A DNA stretch of 64,000 nt from Doryteuthis pealeii (lineage: Eukaryota > Mollusca > Cephalopoda > Myopsida > Loliginidae). Position 1 is the first letter of the stretch, and each line of letters starts with the position of its first letter. The notes under the pieces were generated by a model, which was not told where the DNA came from, searched no databases, and saw only the letters and a program-made list of their open reading frames with translations. Below, piece by piece: positions 24,591-36,126 of this stretch. The stretch spans positions 41,641,156 through 41,705,155 of the forward strand of contig CM042156.1 in the NCBI GenBank assembly GCA_023376005.1. The letters are read 5' to 3'. The position numbers were made by a program, and so were the translations under genes.

Positions 24591-24983
24591 GTGATCGTCA
24601 TCCAGGTCAGCGAAAGGTGAACTGCTTTGTCAATCACCTATAACAGTTAATGATAAATTTCCATTTACCATCCCGTTATGAGGGTTTATATGCTGCAGCA
24701 CAAGTAGGATTATCCAATAGATAAAATGGTAGAGGGCCAATTTTGATTGCTCGATGTTGTAGAGCAGAGCGGTTATTGGTGTGGATAGTAGAGGGAATAT
24801 GTTGGTTTACTCTAACCTCCAATTTTTGGTTAGTGCGACCGATATAGCAAACATCACATTTCCATTAAAGAGTTACACATAGTTGTACTTGAGTGATTGT
24901 CGTCCAGGTCAGTAAAAAAGGTGAACTGCTTTGTCAATCACCTATAACAGCTAATGATAAATTTCCATTTACCATCCCGTTAT
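24591..24983 (-). mobile_element. Penelope-like element fragment: GIY-YIG endonuclease piece between direct repeats
   Basis: Minus-strand 24722-24858 is open and reads CDVCYIGRTNQKLEVRVNQH, then a segment ending SALQHRAIKIGPLPF. This is the CxxC-YIG...R...H layout of the GIY-YIG endonuclease of Penelope-like retroelements. It is flanked by a direct repeat of about 90 bp (24591-24679 and 24893-24983; shared core GGTGAACTGCTTTGTCAATC and the end CATCCCGTTAT). Penelope-like elements often carry such terminal or tandem direct repeats. The reverse transcriptase part is absent, so the piece is inactive. Confidence 0.65.
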
Positions 24984-25814
24984 TTGAATTTTACTACACC
25001 TACAGACATAATATGTAGGCTACCCACGAATTATGTAACAATAAAAATGTGTCTAAGTTGTTTGTTTCCCAACACAGAAGAACTAAGAATAATTGGGGTT
25101 GTAGTGATACTTATAAGAAGGAAACCAAAAGTTAACGCATCAAAAGCAAAAATAATAATGAACAAAATAGGCATTCTGCACATAGGATCAGTGCAGGTAT
25201 AAAGCAAAAATGAAAATGATAATTTTGGACCAATCAGAGGCCTTCGTGTCTAAACAAGAACTTTTCAAAAAGACTGAAATTGGAGCCTATGCCGAGATTA
25301 TAAATTGGAAATTTTCGAGTAGAGATACAGAGAACACACAACTGCTTGATGAATCCACGTCATTGGAATGCAAACTATTTACCTGCTGCTAAAATCATAC
25401 ACTTTCTATCTTTCCCTCTCTAAGATTTACTTCACTGCTGATATAGAAGGAGGAATACTCTCTCTTCCTCTACAAAGACTGAACTTAATCCTTTCTTCTT
25501 CTACCATGGTGAACTTTTTTAAAAGAAATATTCTGCTGAACCTTGAACAGAACATTTGGACTACTCTTATTGTTGTATATTGAAGATATTTAAAATAAGG
25601 GGGAAATGGAAATAGGATTTTCCGTTTAAATCGAAACAAAGAAAAAACCCAAGTACGTAACATTATTACTGTAACTTTATTGTTTCAATATAAGGATTAT
25701 TTGTTCCTTTTATGAATGATTTGTTTCTATTTACAACTTCGGTCTTTTATCTTTTTATTTCTACTGTAATTAGTATCAATCAAGGACCAACTCGCCAATA
25801 TTTTACACTCCCAA
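24984..25814. other. Unassigned sequence (copy A only)
   Basis: Contains several 60-80 codon ORFs on both strands with no recognisable domain and no splice context. I do not support any as a gene. Confidence 0.3.
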
Positions 25815-26013
25815 AGTAAGGGGGGGTCAAAATTAAGTGACCTGAAAAAAATCAGAAAGTTTTGAAATAAAATAAATAATGCATTATAAAGATCATTCAT
25901 TGATACATAAACACTGAAAATTTTATTAAAATCCGATAATTCCCTGATTTTTGGTAAATTATTTTCTGTAGGGGGGGGGGGGCTAAAGTCATTTTGTCAA
26001 AAACGCATTTTAG
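25815..26013 (+). repeat. Interspersed repeat F (plus orientation)
   Basis: Runs from a G run and GGTCAAAATTAAGTGACCTG to TTTTCTGTAGGGGGG and GGCTAAAGTCATTTTGTC. The same sequence occurs in reverse orientation at 57032-57240 and as a partial copy at 57700-57795. No coding capacity. Class unknown; G/C homopolymers mark its edges. Confidence 0.7.
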
Positions 26014-27326
26014 ACTAATGGATGGAATACAACTGCCAAATCAGGAAACTATAAAATTACTTGATGAAAATGAAAGCTACAAATACTTAAGAATTTTAAA
26101 AGGGGACAATATCATGCAAACAGAAATGAAAACTTCTAGAAACCAAACTTAACAGCAGAAATCTGATCAAAGGAATCAATACCTGGGCTGTCCCCATTAT
26201 AAGATACTCAGGACCATTCTTAAAATGGACAAAGGAAGAACTCAGACAGATTGACCAAAGGACGAGAAAATTAATGACGATGCACAAGGCTCCACCCTAG
26301 AGATGATAGAGATAGATTATATATGTGTCAAGAAAGGAAGAAGAGGTCTTGCCAACATAGAGGAATGCGTAGAAACCACAATCCAACAACTTGAAGATTA
26401 CACAAGAAAAAGCAAAGACAAACTACTTATGGCGCCAACAATAGTAGAAGCGACAGATGGACAATCAGAAAAACAACAAAGACTAGAAAACAAAAATGGG
26501 AAGAAAAACAATTATATGGACGCTTCAAACGACAAATTGAAGAGGTTGCCCTTGAAAAGACTTGGACATGGTTAAGAAAAGGGAACCTCAAAAGAGAAAC
26601 TGAATCACTTATAATTGCTGCACAAAATAATGCCATAAGGACAAACTGCATCAAAGCGAAAATTGATAGGACCCAACAAAATAGTAAATGTAGACTTTGC
26701 GGGAATAGAGATGAGACTGTAAACCATATACTCTGTGAATGTAGCAAACTAGCACAACGAGAATACAAAACTAGACACGACTGGGTTGGGAAGGTGATCC
26801 ACTTTGAATTATGCAAAAAATTAAATTTTGACCATACAACAAAATGGTATATGCATAAACCAAAATCTGTTCTTGAGAATGAAACGCTTAAAATTCTCTG
26901 GGACTTTGAAATAAAAACGGATCACCTTATCCCAGCAAGAAGACCAGACCTAGTGTTGATAAACAAAAAAGAAAGAACTTGTCAACTGGTGGATTTTGCA
27001 GTGCCAGCAGATCACAGGGTGAAGCTAAAGGAAAATGAAAAAATGGACAAATATCTGGACCTTGCCAGAGAACTGAAAAAGTTATAGAATATGAAAGTGA
27101 TACCAATTGTAGTTGGTGCACTTGGAACAGTCCCAAAAGGATTGGAAAAGGGGCTGGAAAGTTTTGAAATCAGAGGAAGGGTTGAAACCATTCAGAACAC
27201 TACACTGCTGCAATCTGCCAGAATACTCAGAAGAGTCCTGGAGATCTGAAGAGACTTGCTGTCACTCAGACTCCATTGAAAGACCATCAGCTAATGCTGA
27301 TGTGAAAACTCAAAAGGAGCAAATAA
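26014..27326 (+). mobile_element. R4/Dong-like non-LTR retrotransposon, 5'-truncated (copy A)
   Basis: Frames in order: YKYLRILKGDNI; NLIKGINTWAVPIIRYSGPF and LKWTKEELRQID; KLMTMHK; then the zinc knuckle CRLCGNRDETVNHILCEC (C-x2-C-x8-H-x4-C) at 26689-26742; then RPDLVLINKKERTCQLVDFA near 26941. The RPD...D pattern after a CCHC knuckle is the restriction-like endonuclease of R2/R4/NeSL-type elements. The C-terminus continues KYLDLARELKKL. The 3' end runs into an (AAT/ATA)n-rich tail at about 27326-27350, recalling Dong elements, which insert into TAA repeats. Frameshifts and stops make it inactive. The large antisense ORFs are shadows. Confidence 0.8.
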
Positions 27327-27503
27327 TATAATAATAATATATATTAAGTATATATATATTTTATGGAAATTTTTATAACTTTTTAAGATTATAAAAATTT
27401 CCATAAAATTTAAAGTAAAGTATACTAAGTTTTATGGAAATTTTTATAATTTCTTTATAACATTTTTCCCATTTTTATGAAAATTATAAATAAAAATGTA
27501 TGC
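27327..27503. repeat. AT-rich spacer with short inverted repeats
   Basis: The segment TTATGGAAATTTTTATAA recurs in direct and inverted form (27361-27380, 27388-27410 inverted, 27431-27450), giving hairpin potential just upstream of the tRNA-Asp 3' end. The same is present in copy B (46835-46930). Confidence 0.6.
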
Positions 27504-27572
27504 CTCCCGGCGGGAATCGAACCCCGGTCTCCGCGTGACAGGCGGGGATACTTACCACTATACTACCGAGGA
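27504..27572 (-). pseudogene. tRNA-Asp (GTC), damaged copy (copy A)
   Basis: Minus-strand cloverleaf with anticodon GTC (loop CCTGTCACG). The box A region GTATAGTGGTAAG is intact. It lacks three bases compared with 46979-47050, each in a C or G run: one in the anticodon stem side and two in the acceptor/T-arm region. The stems therefore cannot pair fully. A TTTTT terminator follows on the minus strand. The three homopolymer deletions may be sequencing error rather than true inactivation. Confidence 0.75.
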
Positions 27573-28795
27573 CCAGCTTGGAGAAGGACTGAAAATTTAG
27601 CAATAATAATATATTTTACAAATTCTTTTCTCTCTTTCGTTTTTAATTTTAGATTATAATTACATGTTACAATTAAATCATCATTTTCAATTTATTTTTA
27701 AACGATATTTTATCTATTATTTTAAATTTTTTTAAAATTAAGTCAAACACATTTTCCGACTTAACAACAACGGCCTTTCTTCACCAAAAGAGAAAACATG
27801 GCAGACGATGAACCATGTTTCTCCACATTTTAAACAACTTCATTTTTTTTTTTTCAATTTCCAAAATTTCAGTCAACAAAATATCGTTATAATGTTAAAA
27901 AACAAAAGCAACTTTTGAATAGATAAATGCATAATTAAATACAAAATGACTCAATCCTTACACACAGTAAAATTTACTGTAAGGTAAGGAGTAAAGTAAA
28001 ATCACTTTATTTTACACACATCCCACAAGAAAGCGATTTTTTTGACAACGTGCTGACTTAAAATTTATTAATTTACTTATGTCTACTAAAAATGGTAAAC
28101 TAAAATGGTCCCTGACTTTCTGTCGATTCCATGTGAAGACGAGTTATTTGTTTGTTTGTTTGTTTGTTTTGTTTTTTGTTATCATTTTCTCCGAATTGAT
28201 GCTAACGTATTTCGGTATTTTCACCATTGTAATTATGTAGTAAATTCTTTTCAAAATTAATTAATTTCAAATTTCACAAATTCCCTCAGTAGAATAAGTT
28301 CTTCTGAATGGAAAGCTACCAAAATAATTCGCGAAAATAATTTTCATGATTTATTTATTTATTTTTATGAGCGGGAACCTGCACGCTAGAGACTTCCAAT
28401 TTGACCTGTCAAATTTACCTATATTTAACACAATGAAACTTGTATAAAGGTTAATATTGTTTTGAAAATATTTGGACCATTCAAAAGAAGAAACATTAAA
28501 AAAAATCTCCTGATAATTTTTTTTTAATTTTCAGATTACGGAAATAATGAAAATTAATAACAAAAACAATGTTTACATTTTCGCACCGTTAAATTAATTG
28601 AAATTTAACGTAGCCAAAAACAAGTTATGACTACCGGCTTAAAAAAAAAAATATTTGAAAAATCAACTAACAGTCAACTTTTTACGAAAATTTCAGTAAT
28701 TATTTACATGTTCCTGAAATTATGTTTAAAATATTTTTTTCCTAAAATTTATTTGGGGAAATATTTTTACGATGTCTCTCCACCCCAATTTTATG
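27573..28795. other. Gene-free DNA (copy A)
   Basis: No gene or element recognised apart from low-complexity TTTG repeats near 28148-28170. Matches 47051-48290 in copy B. Confidence 0.4.
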
Positions 28796-29083
28796 GTAAA
28801 AAAGAACAATTTCCTCGTAAATTCCTACCGTAAAATAAACTGAACCCTTATTTTATGTCCGTGTTTTTGCAATAAATGTTTTATTTTTCTTGCACCCGTT
28901 ATTTTACAATACTAAATATATTTTCTTTATTTGTTAAAGAATAAAGAATAAAGAAAATATATTTAGTATTGTAAAATAACGTGTACAAGAAAAATAAAAC
29001 ATTTATTGCAAAAACACGGACATAAAACGAGGGTTCAATTTATTTTATAGTAGGAATTTACGAGGAAATTGTTCTTTTTTACC
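28796..29083. mobile_element. Foldback element, short form (copy A only)
   Basis: A near-perfect palindrome of about 288 bp: the left arm begins GGTAAAAAAGAACAATTTCC, and the right arm is its inverse ending at 29083. The arms meet near 28940 around TTCTTTATTTGTTAAAG. The arm sequence (TCGTAAATTCCTACC, TTATGTCCGTGTTTTTGC) is the same as in the 648 bp element at 59698-60345. Copy B lacks it at 48295, where about 220 bp of other sequence is found. No coding capacity. Confidence 0.85.
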
Positions 29084-29089
29084 CAAGAC

Positions 29090-29431
29090 TCTAGCTGATC
29101 TTAACAATGATGTTGTCTGAATAGTATCAATTCATCCTCTGATTTTCAATTCCTCCAGTCTTTTTTTCTAAACCCCTGGGGACCATTCCAAGGGCAACAA
29201 CTACAATTGGTATCAAATTTTTTCACCTCTTGTGAGTTTTTCCGAGGTCACACCAGCGTAAAGCTAATGGTCTTTCACTGGAGCCAGCTAAACAAACCTC
29301 CTCAGGCCTCCAGGACTTTTCTCACTATTCTAGCTGATTTCAACAATGCTGTTGTCTGGATGGTCTCAATTCTTCCTCTGATTTCCAGTTCCTCTAGTCT
29401 CTTATTTTCTAAACATCATCATCCTCATCAT

Positions 29432-29436
<5 letters not shown>
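29090..29436 (-). mobile_element. R4/Dong-like element 3' fragments, minus strand (copy A)
   Basis: Minus-strand reading gives two partial repeats of the element's C-terminal end. One includes IPIVVVALGMVP (29170-29215); the other includes the EIRGRIETIQTTALL-type segment (29330-29410). The 5'-truncated side abuts the (ATA)n tract at 29430. Confidence 0.7.

Positions 29437-29462
<26 letters not shown>
29430..29462 (+). repeat. (ATA)n microsatellite flanked by divergent retroelement fragments
   Basis: About ten ATA units. A minus-strand R4/Dong-like fragment ends on its left and a plus-strand fragment starts on its right. Collinearity of copies A and B stops here. Confidence 0.9.
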
Positions 29463-29464
<2 letters not shown>

Positions 29465-29760
29465 TGAAAGAGAGCGAAAAGATAGACAAATACTTGGACC
29501 TTGCTAGAGAACTGAGGAAACTGTGGAACAGGAAGGTGAAGGCCGTACCAATTGTAATTGGTGCCCTTGGAACGGTCCCCAGAGCTCTGGAAAAGAATTT
29601 GGGTGAATTGGAAACCAGAGAAAGAATTGAGACCATCCAAACTACAGCACTGTTGGAATAGGCTAGAATACACAGAAGAGTCCTGGAGACCTGGGGAAAC
29701 TTATTGTCACGCCAGCCTCTAGGTGAACCACCGCCTACGGCAGGTGTGATAAACTCATAA
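29463..29760 (+). mobile_element. R4/Dong-like element 3' end, plus strand
   Basis: Reads KIDKYLDLARELRKLWNRKV, then VPIVIGALGTVPRALEKNLG, then RERIETIQTTALLE, then a TAG. It is the same C-terminal module as at 27040-27240 but clearly diverged from it, so a different subfamily copy. It starts immediately after the ATA tract. Confidence 0.75.
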
Positions 29761-29861
29761 TATATAATAATCACTATTATTAGTAAAATTTAAGTCTAGC
29801 ACGGAAAAATATTTGCGCGCATGCGCGTACATATGTGGGCATTAGAATAAAATGAAAGAGA

Positions 29862-29906
29862 NNNNNNNNNNNNNNNNNNNNNNNNNNNNNNNNNNNNNNN
29901 NNNNNN
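29862..29906. other. Assembly gap (45 N)
   Basis: An N run lies exactly between copy A and copy B. True gap size unknown. The last bases before it (ATGAAAGAGA) repeat the start of the retroelement fragment at 29463. Confidence 1.
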
Positions 29907-29952
29907 CTTTGGCATTAAATTACCTATGAAGGTTGATATGCCATTAAACAAA

Positions 29953-31218
29953 GAAACCAAACCAAACTAATCTTTTGTTGGTGGGGTGTTGACTGAATAA
30001 AAAAAATATTGCCAGTGAGAATTTCTGACACTCAAATCCCGAACTATTTTTTTCCAATTGGTTCAATGATAAACTTGAAGAAGAACACATCAGTGAAAAT
30101 ACCATAATGAACAATCGGATGAGAATATTAGTTTGAATAGTTCATGAATCATTTCTACAATTTTGGACAATAATTCCTACTTTCTTTTTGATGATATGAC
30201 AAAGTAATTTTTGATAAATAAGGAATTTTTTTTTTGGTTACAATTTACACTGGCCTTCCTGATTGTTCAGAATTTAGCTTACAAGTTTTTTTAATTTTTG
30301 CTTGTTTTTCTGTTGTTTTTTTTTTTTTTTTTTTTTTGCTTGTTTCAAATCAAAGGATTTTTTTTTTTTTTTTTTTTTTGTATTATTGTGGAAACAAATA
30401 TTATCAAAAAGAGTGAAATATATCTGCAAATTATTTATGGACTCAACAATTTATTGAATGATGATGATAAACAAAGTGAGTCAATTCAAATTTGAACAAT
30501 TCTGGATGGAAGCTACCAAACCTTCTTGATGAAAAACTGCTGACGATTTCATAATTGACAATAGGCTTCTCTTTTTAAAGAATCTCCAATATTGAATTCC
30601 CAAAAAAAAATTTAAAAAAAGATAAAATAAAATATCCAAACTTGAACCAGAAACTTTATAATCTACACTCAAAACAAAACAAAAGATGTTTCTACAAATT
30701 GTTCTGAATTATGCTCTCTGTAACAACTTCTAACTTTTTTATTTTATCTATTTATTTATTTATTTCCTTCTCTCTTGTGTGTCAACTGCTAAAAATATCT
30801 TTCTCTTATGCTCACTTTTATGCTAAGCACAACCTGAAGGCCATGCACAGTATTTTCCAATTTACTAAAAATTTGTTTTCTTTTATTCGTGGAGTTTTAA
30901 GTTGATTCAAACCATTGTTCAAAATATCATTAAAGATACCAAATAGGCTTTATGATTAAAAAGTAAATATCTTTTTAAAAAATCCTTGTAAAATATATTC
31001 AAAAAAAATCATTCAGATTATAATTTATAATTTATAATATAACATTAAAAAAAACAACATCTAAGAATCTTTTCATATTTTTGTCATTGAATTTTGTTCA
31101 CAAAACTCAGTCAATGTATATAAGATAAGATAAAATGACAAATTTAAAAAAATAAATAAATCATGTATCTTTTTCTAATATGAGTGGTATAAAAAAAAAT
31201 GACTTAATTATTCCATAA
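29953..31218. other. Gene-free AT-rich DNA (copy B)
   Basis: Counterpart of 10273-11570; no gene seen. Confidence 0.45.
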
Positions 31219-31446
31219 GTAGTTCAGGGGGAATCCTTGTGGCGTAGTGGCTAACATGCTGGATTGCAACATCATAGTAAGCGAGTTCAAATTCCATTTA
31301 CACCATTACATTCACTTTTGGACTAATACATTTGAGAGAGGAATGAACCCTCTGATAACCCTGCTACTAAATAGTACCATTACTATTCTGCTACAAGGAT
31401 TAAATAACCCACAAAGGTTGATATGCCATTAAACAAAAGAAACCTA
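31219..31446 (+). repeat. tRNA-derived SINE, family T3 (copy B)
   Basis: Orthologous or duplicated counterpart of 11571-11795, with GTGGCGTAGTGGCTAACATG in the box A region and the tail AGGTTGATATGCCATTAAAC. Confidence 0.7.
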
Positions 31447-31650
31447 ACCAAACCATAAAATGTTAAAACTAATATTGCTTAGTTGATTTGAGTTTTTACT
31501 TAAAACTAAGATAATTTGTAGGAAAAGAAAAAACTTTCAGCATCTTAATAAATATATATGAAGCTTAGCTTAGCCTGGCACAAGGTCAATAATGGGGAGC
31601 ACTCAGTACCATACTTACTCTACTGTAGTAATAATCTGTGATAGTAACTT

Positions 31651-31979
31651 TTATGTTGCAAAACGATTCACTATTATATGGGAGGTTTTGAAATGTAGAT
31701 TCATGTTGATTTTACAATTAACAACTCTTCTTTTGTTTTTTCTTTTTTTTTCTTTTTTTTTTTTTAACTAAAGTGACTTTTTTTTTGGGAATAGGTAGCC
31801 AGAAATATGTTAAGAAATAAGTCAAGATGTAAATAAGAAATAACACTTTCTGATTTTTTTTTTCTTTTAAATTTTTCTAATTTTTTTTTGGCTTGACTAT
31901 TTTTAAGAAAACTCAAAATTTTAAAAATTTATTTTTATAACTTGTTCAAAGGTCACCTTCAGTAGATGCTGAATTCCAT
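31651..31979. other. 328 bp segment present in copy B only
   Basis: Copy A reads straight from GATAGTAACTT to AGTCAAGTCAGAG. Copy B has about 328 bp between these points, with no target duplication or terminal repeats. A deletion in copy A is more likely than an insertion in B. Confidence 0.7.
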
Positions 31980-32487
31980 GTCAAGTCAGAGAATTCATAT
32001 TCTAATTAGTTGTAAATAAATAGACATGGGGAAGTACTCTATGATTAGCACTTAATTCTTACCTCCCTTTGAGAAATTATAATTATCATTATAATGTGAA
32101 TAATACTGGGAAAAAAATAAATAAATAAATAAATAACTTTCCCTCTGCTCCAAAAGGAAATCATTCTCTTCTTAATTGAATTTGGGCACCTGAATTCAAA
32201 TAAAAAAGAATCATGAAACATCTTATACACATTTAAAAGTTATATAAAGACAATTTTATACTGCATGTTATATTATATGGTAAATTGTCACATTGGAAAA
32301 GAAAACTTTACTACCTAAACTTATACAATATAACTTAATGACAAAATAAATTCCTAATTAGTAAAAAGAATTAGCAAGGCACCTTTGTTTTTACAACCCA
32401 AGAGTGAAATTGCACATTTATTAATTAAAATTATTGCTCATTTTGTGATGGAAGTAATAACTTATTTCTTACCAGCACACATCAGGT

Positions 32488-32690
32488 AAAAATTATGGTC
32501 AAGTCATAATGAAAGCACCAGTTTCTGCTAGATCACTGAGGGTAAACACTAATGAGCCTGTTCAATACTTAACTGGGTGACTACTTAAACAACAGCAAGT
32601 ACTGTAAGTAATCTGAGTCCTTTGTTTATCAAAATGACTTGATTCAGTAATAAATGACCCGAAAAGGGATGATATGCCATAAAGCAATAC
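32488..32690 (+). repeat. 5S-rRNA-derived SINE (copy B)
   Basis: Counterpart of 12508-12708, with GCTAGATCACTGAGGGTAAAC and CTTAACTGGGTGACTACTT as 5S-like segments and GATGATATGCCATAAAG as its tail. Confidence 0.7.
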
Positions 32691-33190
32691 AACCAAACAA
32701 TCAGGTAAAAACCAAGATATTAAATACTGATTTTCTAGGCAGACAGGGCCTTTCTACTTTGAAGATTTGCATAATACAACATCCCTGATTTCCATTGAGT
32801 CTTGTGCCAGACTTAGCTGAAGTAAGAAAATATCTGGAATTTTTTTTTATCTGGCTTACTCACCATAAGTTGCACAAAAATTGTCAATGCTTTTTTATTA
32901 TTATTATTATTGTTGCAATTGGTCAAGTTTTCCATACTGTGTGTTGTGACACTTTAGTGTGTTGTCAATAATCCTTGCATACCCATTCTTTCTTTAATTA
33001 TTAACTAAATCTTTCATTGAATTCTTTCTTTTTATATAATTCTTGAATTGTATATTTGGTTTGGCTAAAAAATTTAAGTAATGTGTTACAAAAAAAAAAA
33101 AAAGAATTTAAGTTAAAATGTGTTACAAAAAAAAAAAAATTTATTTTTTAAAAGTGTTGCCAATTTTAAAGTTTTAAGAAAGATCTTAGT

Positions 33191-33520
33191 CTAAAAAAAA
33201 GAATCCGTCCATGTTACAAAAAAGAAAAAAATTACTGCACTTCTTTTAAATGCTTTTAATATTTCAATTGGTGCTTTGCTTTCAATATGCACATTTCTTT
33301 TTTTTTTTTTCAATTTGCTTTTAACCCTTTTTAACCATTTTTTCTGACTAAATTTCTGTTCGATCTGGTCAGCCAGTTGTGGAAGTATTTCTTTTTGTTT
33401 CTTATTTCTTGCTTTCCCCAAAACGTTCTCAACAAATCTCAGACACTTTATTCTTTTTATTGGTAAAAATAGTGGTTTTGTTTTTGTTTTTGATTTATTT
33501 TTTTTAGGGGGAGGGTGCAA
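33191..33520 (-). other. Open frame of 109 codons, unrecognised (copy B)
   Basis: The middle of the frame reads IKCLRFVENVLGKARNKK, then LPQLADQIEQKFSQKKWLK, and is Lys-rich throughout. The ends are encoded by A/T runs and are probably not coding. In copy A the Trp codon at 33335-33337 is TAG and one Pro is Leu. Without a start context or splice sites I treat it as a possible protein remnant. Confidence 0.2.
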
Positions 33521-33697
33521 ATCAGAAACAAGCTAGAAATAAATCCTTTAACAGTAAATACATTAGTTTTATAAATAATAATTATGATATAATTATTATA
33601 TAATTAATTATACAATATCATTCATAATCATATAATATATTATATGATTATAATTATGTATTATAATTATATTTATCATATGATATTATATTATTAT

Positions 33698-33952
33698 GGG
33701 CCAGGTTAGCTCAGTCGGTAGTGCATTCGGCTAGAAACCACAAGGTTCCTAGATTGATACCGGTCCTCGCCAACTCAGCGTATGAGTAGCACAGGGATCT
33801 GTGCGGTAAAGTAAGGAGCTGATGGTAGGTGTGGCGCTCCACCTCAGATGCTAAAAAACAATCTCCTTGGTCTAGCGCTATTGAAAAGAGGATAGACTCC
33901 CTCGCTGCATGGCTGATACCGACATTAGGCCGCCCCGACAACTTAACTAACT
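33698..33952 (+). repeat. tRNA-derived SINE, family T1, present only in copy B
   Basis: The head GGTTAGCTCAGTCGGTAG (box A) and GGTTCCTAGATTGATACCGG (box B), the body AACTCAGCGTATGAGTAGC, and the end CGACAACTTAACTAACTA. It lies in an AT-rich tract that is uninterrupted in copy A (about 13660-13700), so this is a presence/absence difference. Confidence 0.85.
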
Positions 33953-34334
33953 AATAATTATATAATATTATTATAATTAGGATTGATTATGATATTATGA
34001 TAATTATAATAAATTACCCATAATAAATTAGTTTTAAAAATAATAATCACAAAATACAGTTATTTACTTATGTAAGGATTATAGTTTTACAATCACTTTT
34101 AGAGTTCAAAAATTTCAAGTGTATATTTTTGTTTTTAATTAATAAAGTAATTCATAACAATTGAAATATATAATTTGTAGATTTTTGAAATAATGATTTT
34201 TTAAAAATAGGTGAATATAAACAGTTTTGTTTTTTTATCTAATCTTCCTTCAGAATTATTTTTCAACTGAGCCACTATTCAATCATGGATAATATAAGGA
34301 AGAAGACCAAGAAACCAAAATGTCTAAAGATGAT

Positions 34335-35232
34335 AAATATAAATCCCAAAGTGAATTAATTTGACAAAATTTTAGATACATTTTTTATTTTCATTATTTT
34401 CATTTACTTTAATAATATCAATTCTATATAAAAGTTAAAAAAAAAAAAAAAATTCTGTTAAATTATTTATTCTATATTAAATTTATACACAAAAAAAATG
34501 GCCAACTCAATGAAATATTAAATTATAAATTACCTAAAATAATCTGACATCTATATATGATGAGGACTGGTGCATACTAGCTCAGAAAACCCCAACCAGA
34601 TGGGGCCCAAACTTATTTGGGGTGCCCTGGAAGGACAGGTTTCCTATATTCTATATGAATACTACTTTCTGAAAATTGTCATGTAGTAGAGTGGTAGCCC
34701 CCATTGGTCTATGAGATCCTAGCACCGGCCCTGTATCTGAGGCTACACAACCTGCATGATACACCTCTACACCATATATCAGAATGATCAGGGCACTTCA
34801 CGGGGTATAATGGTGAGCAAGTTAGATTCGCAGACCATTGTTAATGAGTTTAATTCTCATGGGGTGCCCCATATTTCTGGCCTTGTGCCACATCTAAGCT
34901 AAGCTTAGTAAATAACTATATCAGAATGATCAATATTCATTCTTTAACAGATGTTGATCTATAAAAAGCAATATTGTCTATTGTAAATTCACTTCATTTG
35001 GTAAGAAAGATACTTTTGTTATTCAATTTTTTAAGATTACAATGGTGTAGTTAAAAAAAAGTAGCTCTGAAGAAAGTGGCAAATAAAAAAAATCTGTATT
35101 AATAAAGTTGCACACCACAGTACAAAAGCATTTACTTCAGAACAATTTTTTTCTAGAAATAAGGTAACTACAAGGAGAGAATTAATATATAATGATTAGA
35201 TATTTTTTATTATATTTTATTACTTATAAATA

Positions 35233-35275
<43 letters not shown>

Positions 35276-36095
35276 CCATTTTATATTATTTATGAATATA
35301 TATATTTATAATTAAATATTTTTTTAATATTAAATATTTATTATTAAATATCTTTTTTTCTTATATTTTATTATTCTTTTCATATTACTGATCACTATTA
35401 TTATTTTTTTTAAATATATCAGGGTGTTTTTCTTGACATTTTTTCTTGTTTGTTTGACATTAATTTTTATTGTGTGATTTGTTAGTGTCTCCCCACCTAT
35501 ACACCCATGATACACAACTAAATAAAAATGTTTTGTTTTTATAATAGCACTTCACACGCGCCCCTATCCCCCCACAATTGACACCGTCCAGAGAGCCTTT
35601 ACCCCTTGCCATGACACATGACTGTTTTTTTTTCAAAACCCAATCCTGAACCCCCTTGTTTGATTCATTACATATAAAACTTACAAGTCCTTTCTCTTTT
35701 TAATCATAATATTAATAACAATAAAAGAAAAATATCGTTATTACTAAAATAATGATAGATAATATTATTGCTATTAAGTTACCTCCCTTTAATTTCAAGA
35801 TAGGCGAGTTGGGATCTGTAAGTCCCAATTTGGCTTTACATATTCTTTCACGTAGATTTTATTTTCTGTCCATTAAAGTCTTTGTGAAGTCACTCACTCT
35901 AAGGCCCAAACCCGTTTGAGAACCGTAAAGAAATCAATCAAGTGACAGAAAAATCAATAAAAATGCTGTCATCACTGAGGATCAATGTTGGTAAATCGAA
36001 TTTGACTAAACTTCTGATCAGCAATTTTAAAATTACTTTTTAAATCAAGTTCAGAATTCCTTTAAAGAATTATCAATTTTATATTAAAGATTTAC

Positions 36096-36126
<31 letters not shown>

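Larger units (their letters stand above)
23663..25990. other. 2.3 kb block present in copy A only
   Basis: Copy A and B agree up to GAACTCCAGTTTTTTATAAA and resume at GGCTAAAGTCATTTTGTC. Between these points copy A has 2.3 kb (SINE, Penelope-like fragment, unassigned DNA, interspersed repeat F). Copy B has only about 80 bp, including a different hairpin (45378-45471). Confidence 0.8.
10228..29460. repeat. Copy A of a ~19 kb duplicated segment
   Basis: Sequence from 10228 is matched in the same order and orientation from 29907, with long stretches identical except for homopolymer length. Copy A lacks the SINE at 33698-33952 and about 328 bp equivalent to 31651-31979. It carries extra sequence at 23663-25990 and a foldback element at 28796-29083. 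Collinearity ends at an (ATA)n tract near 29430-29462. An assembly gap separates it from copy B. Confidence 0.95.
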
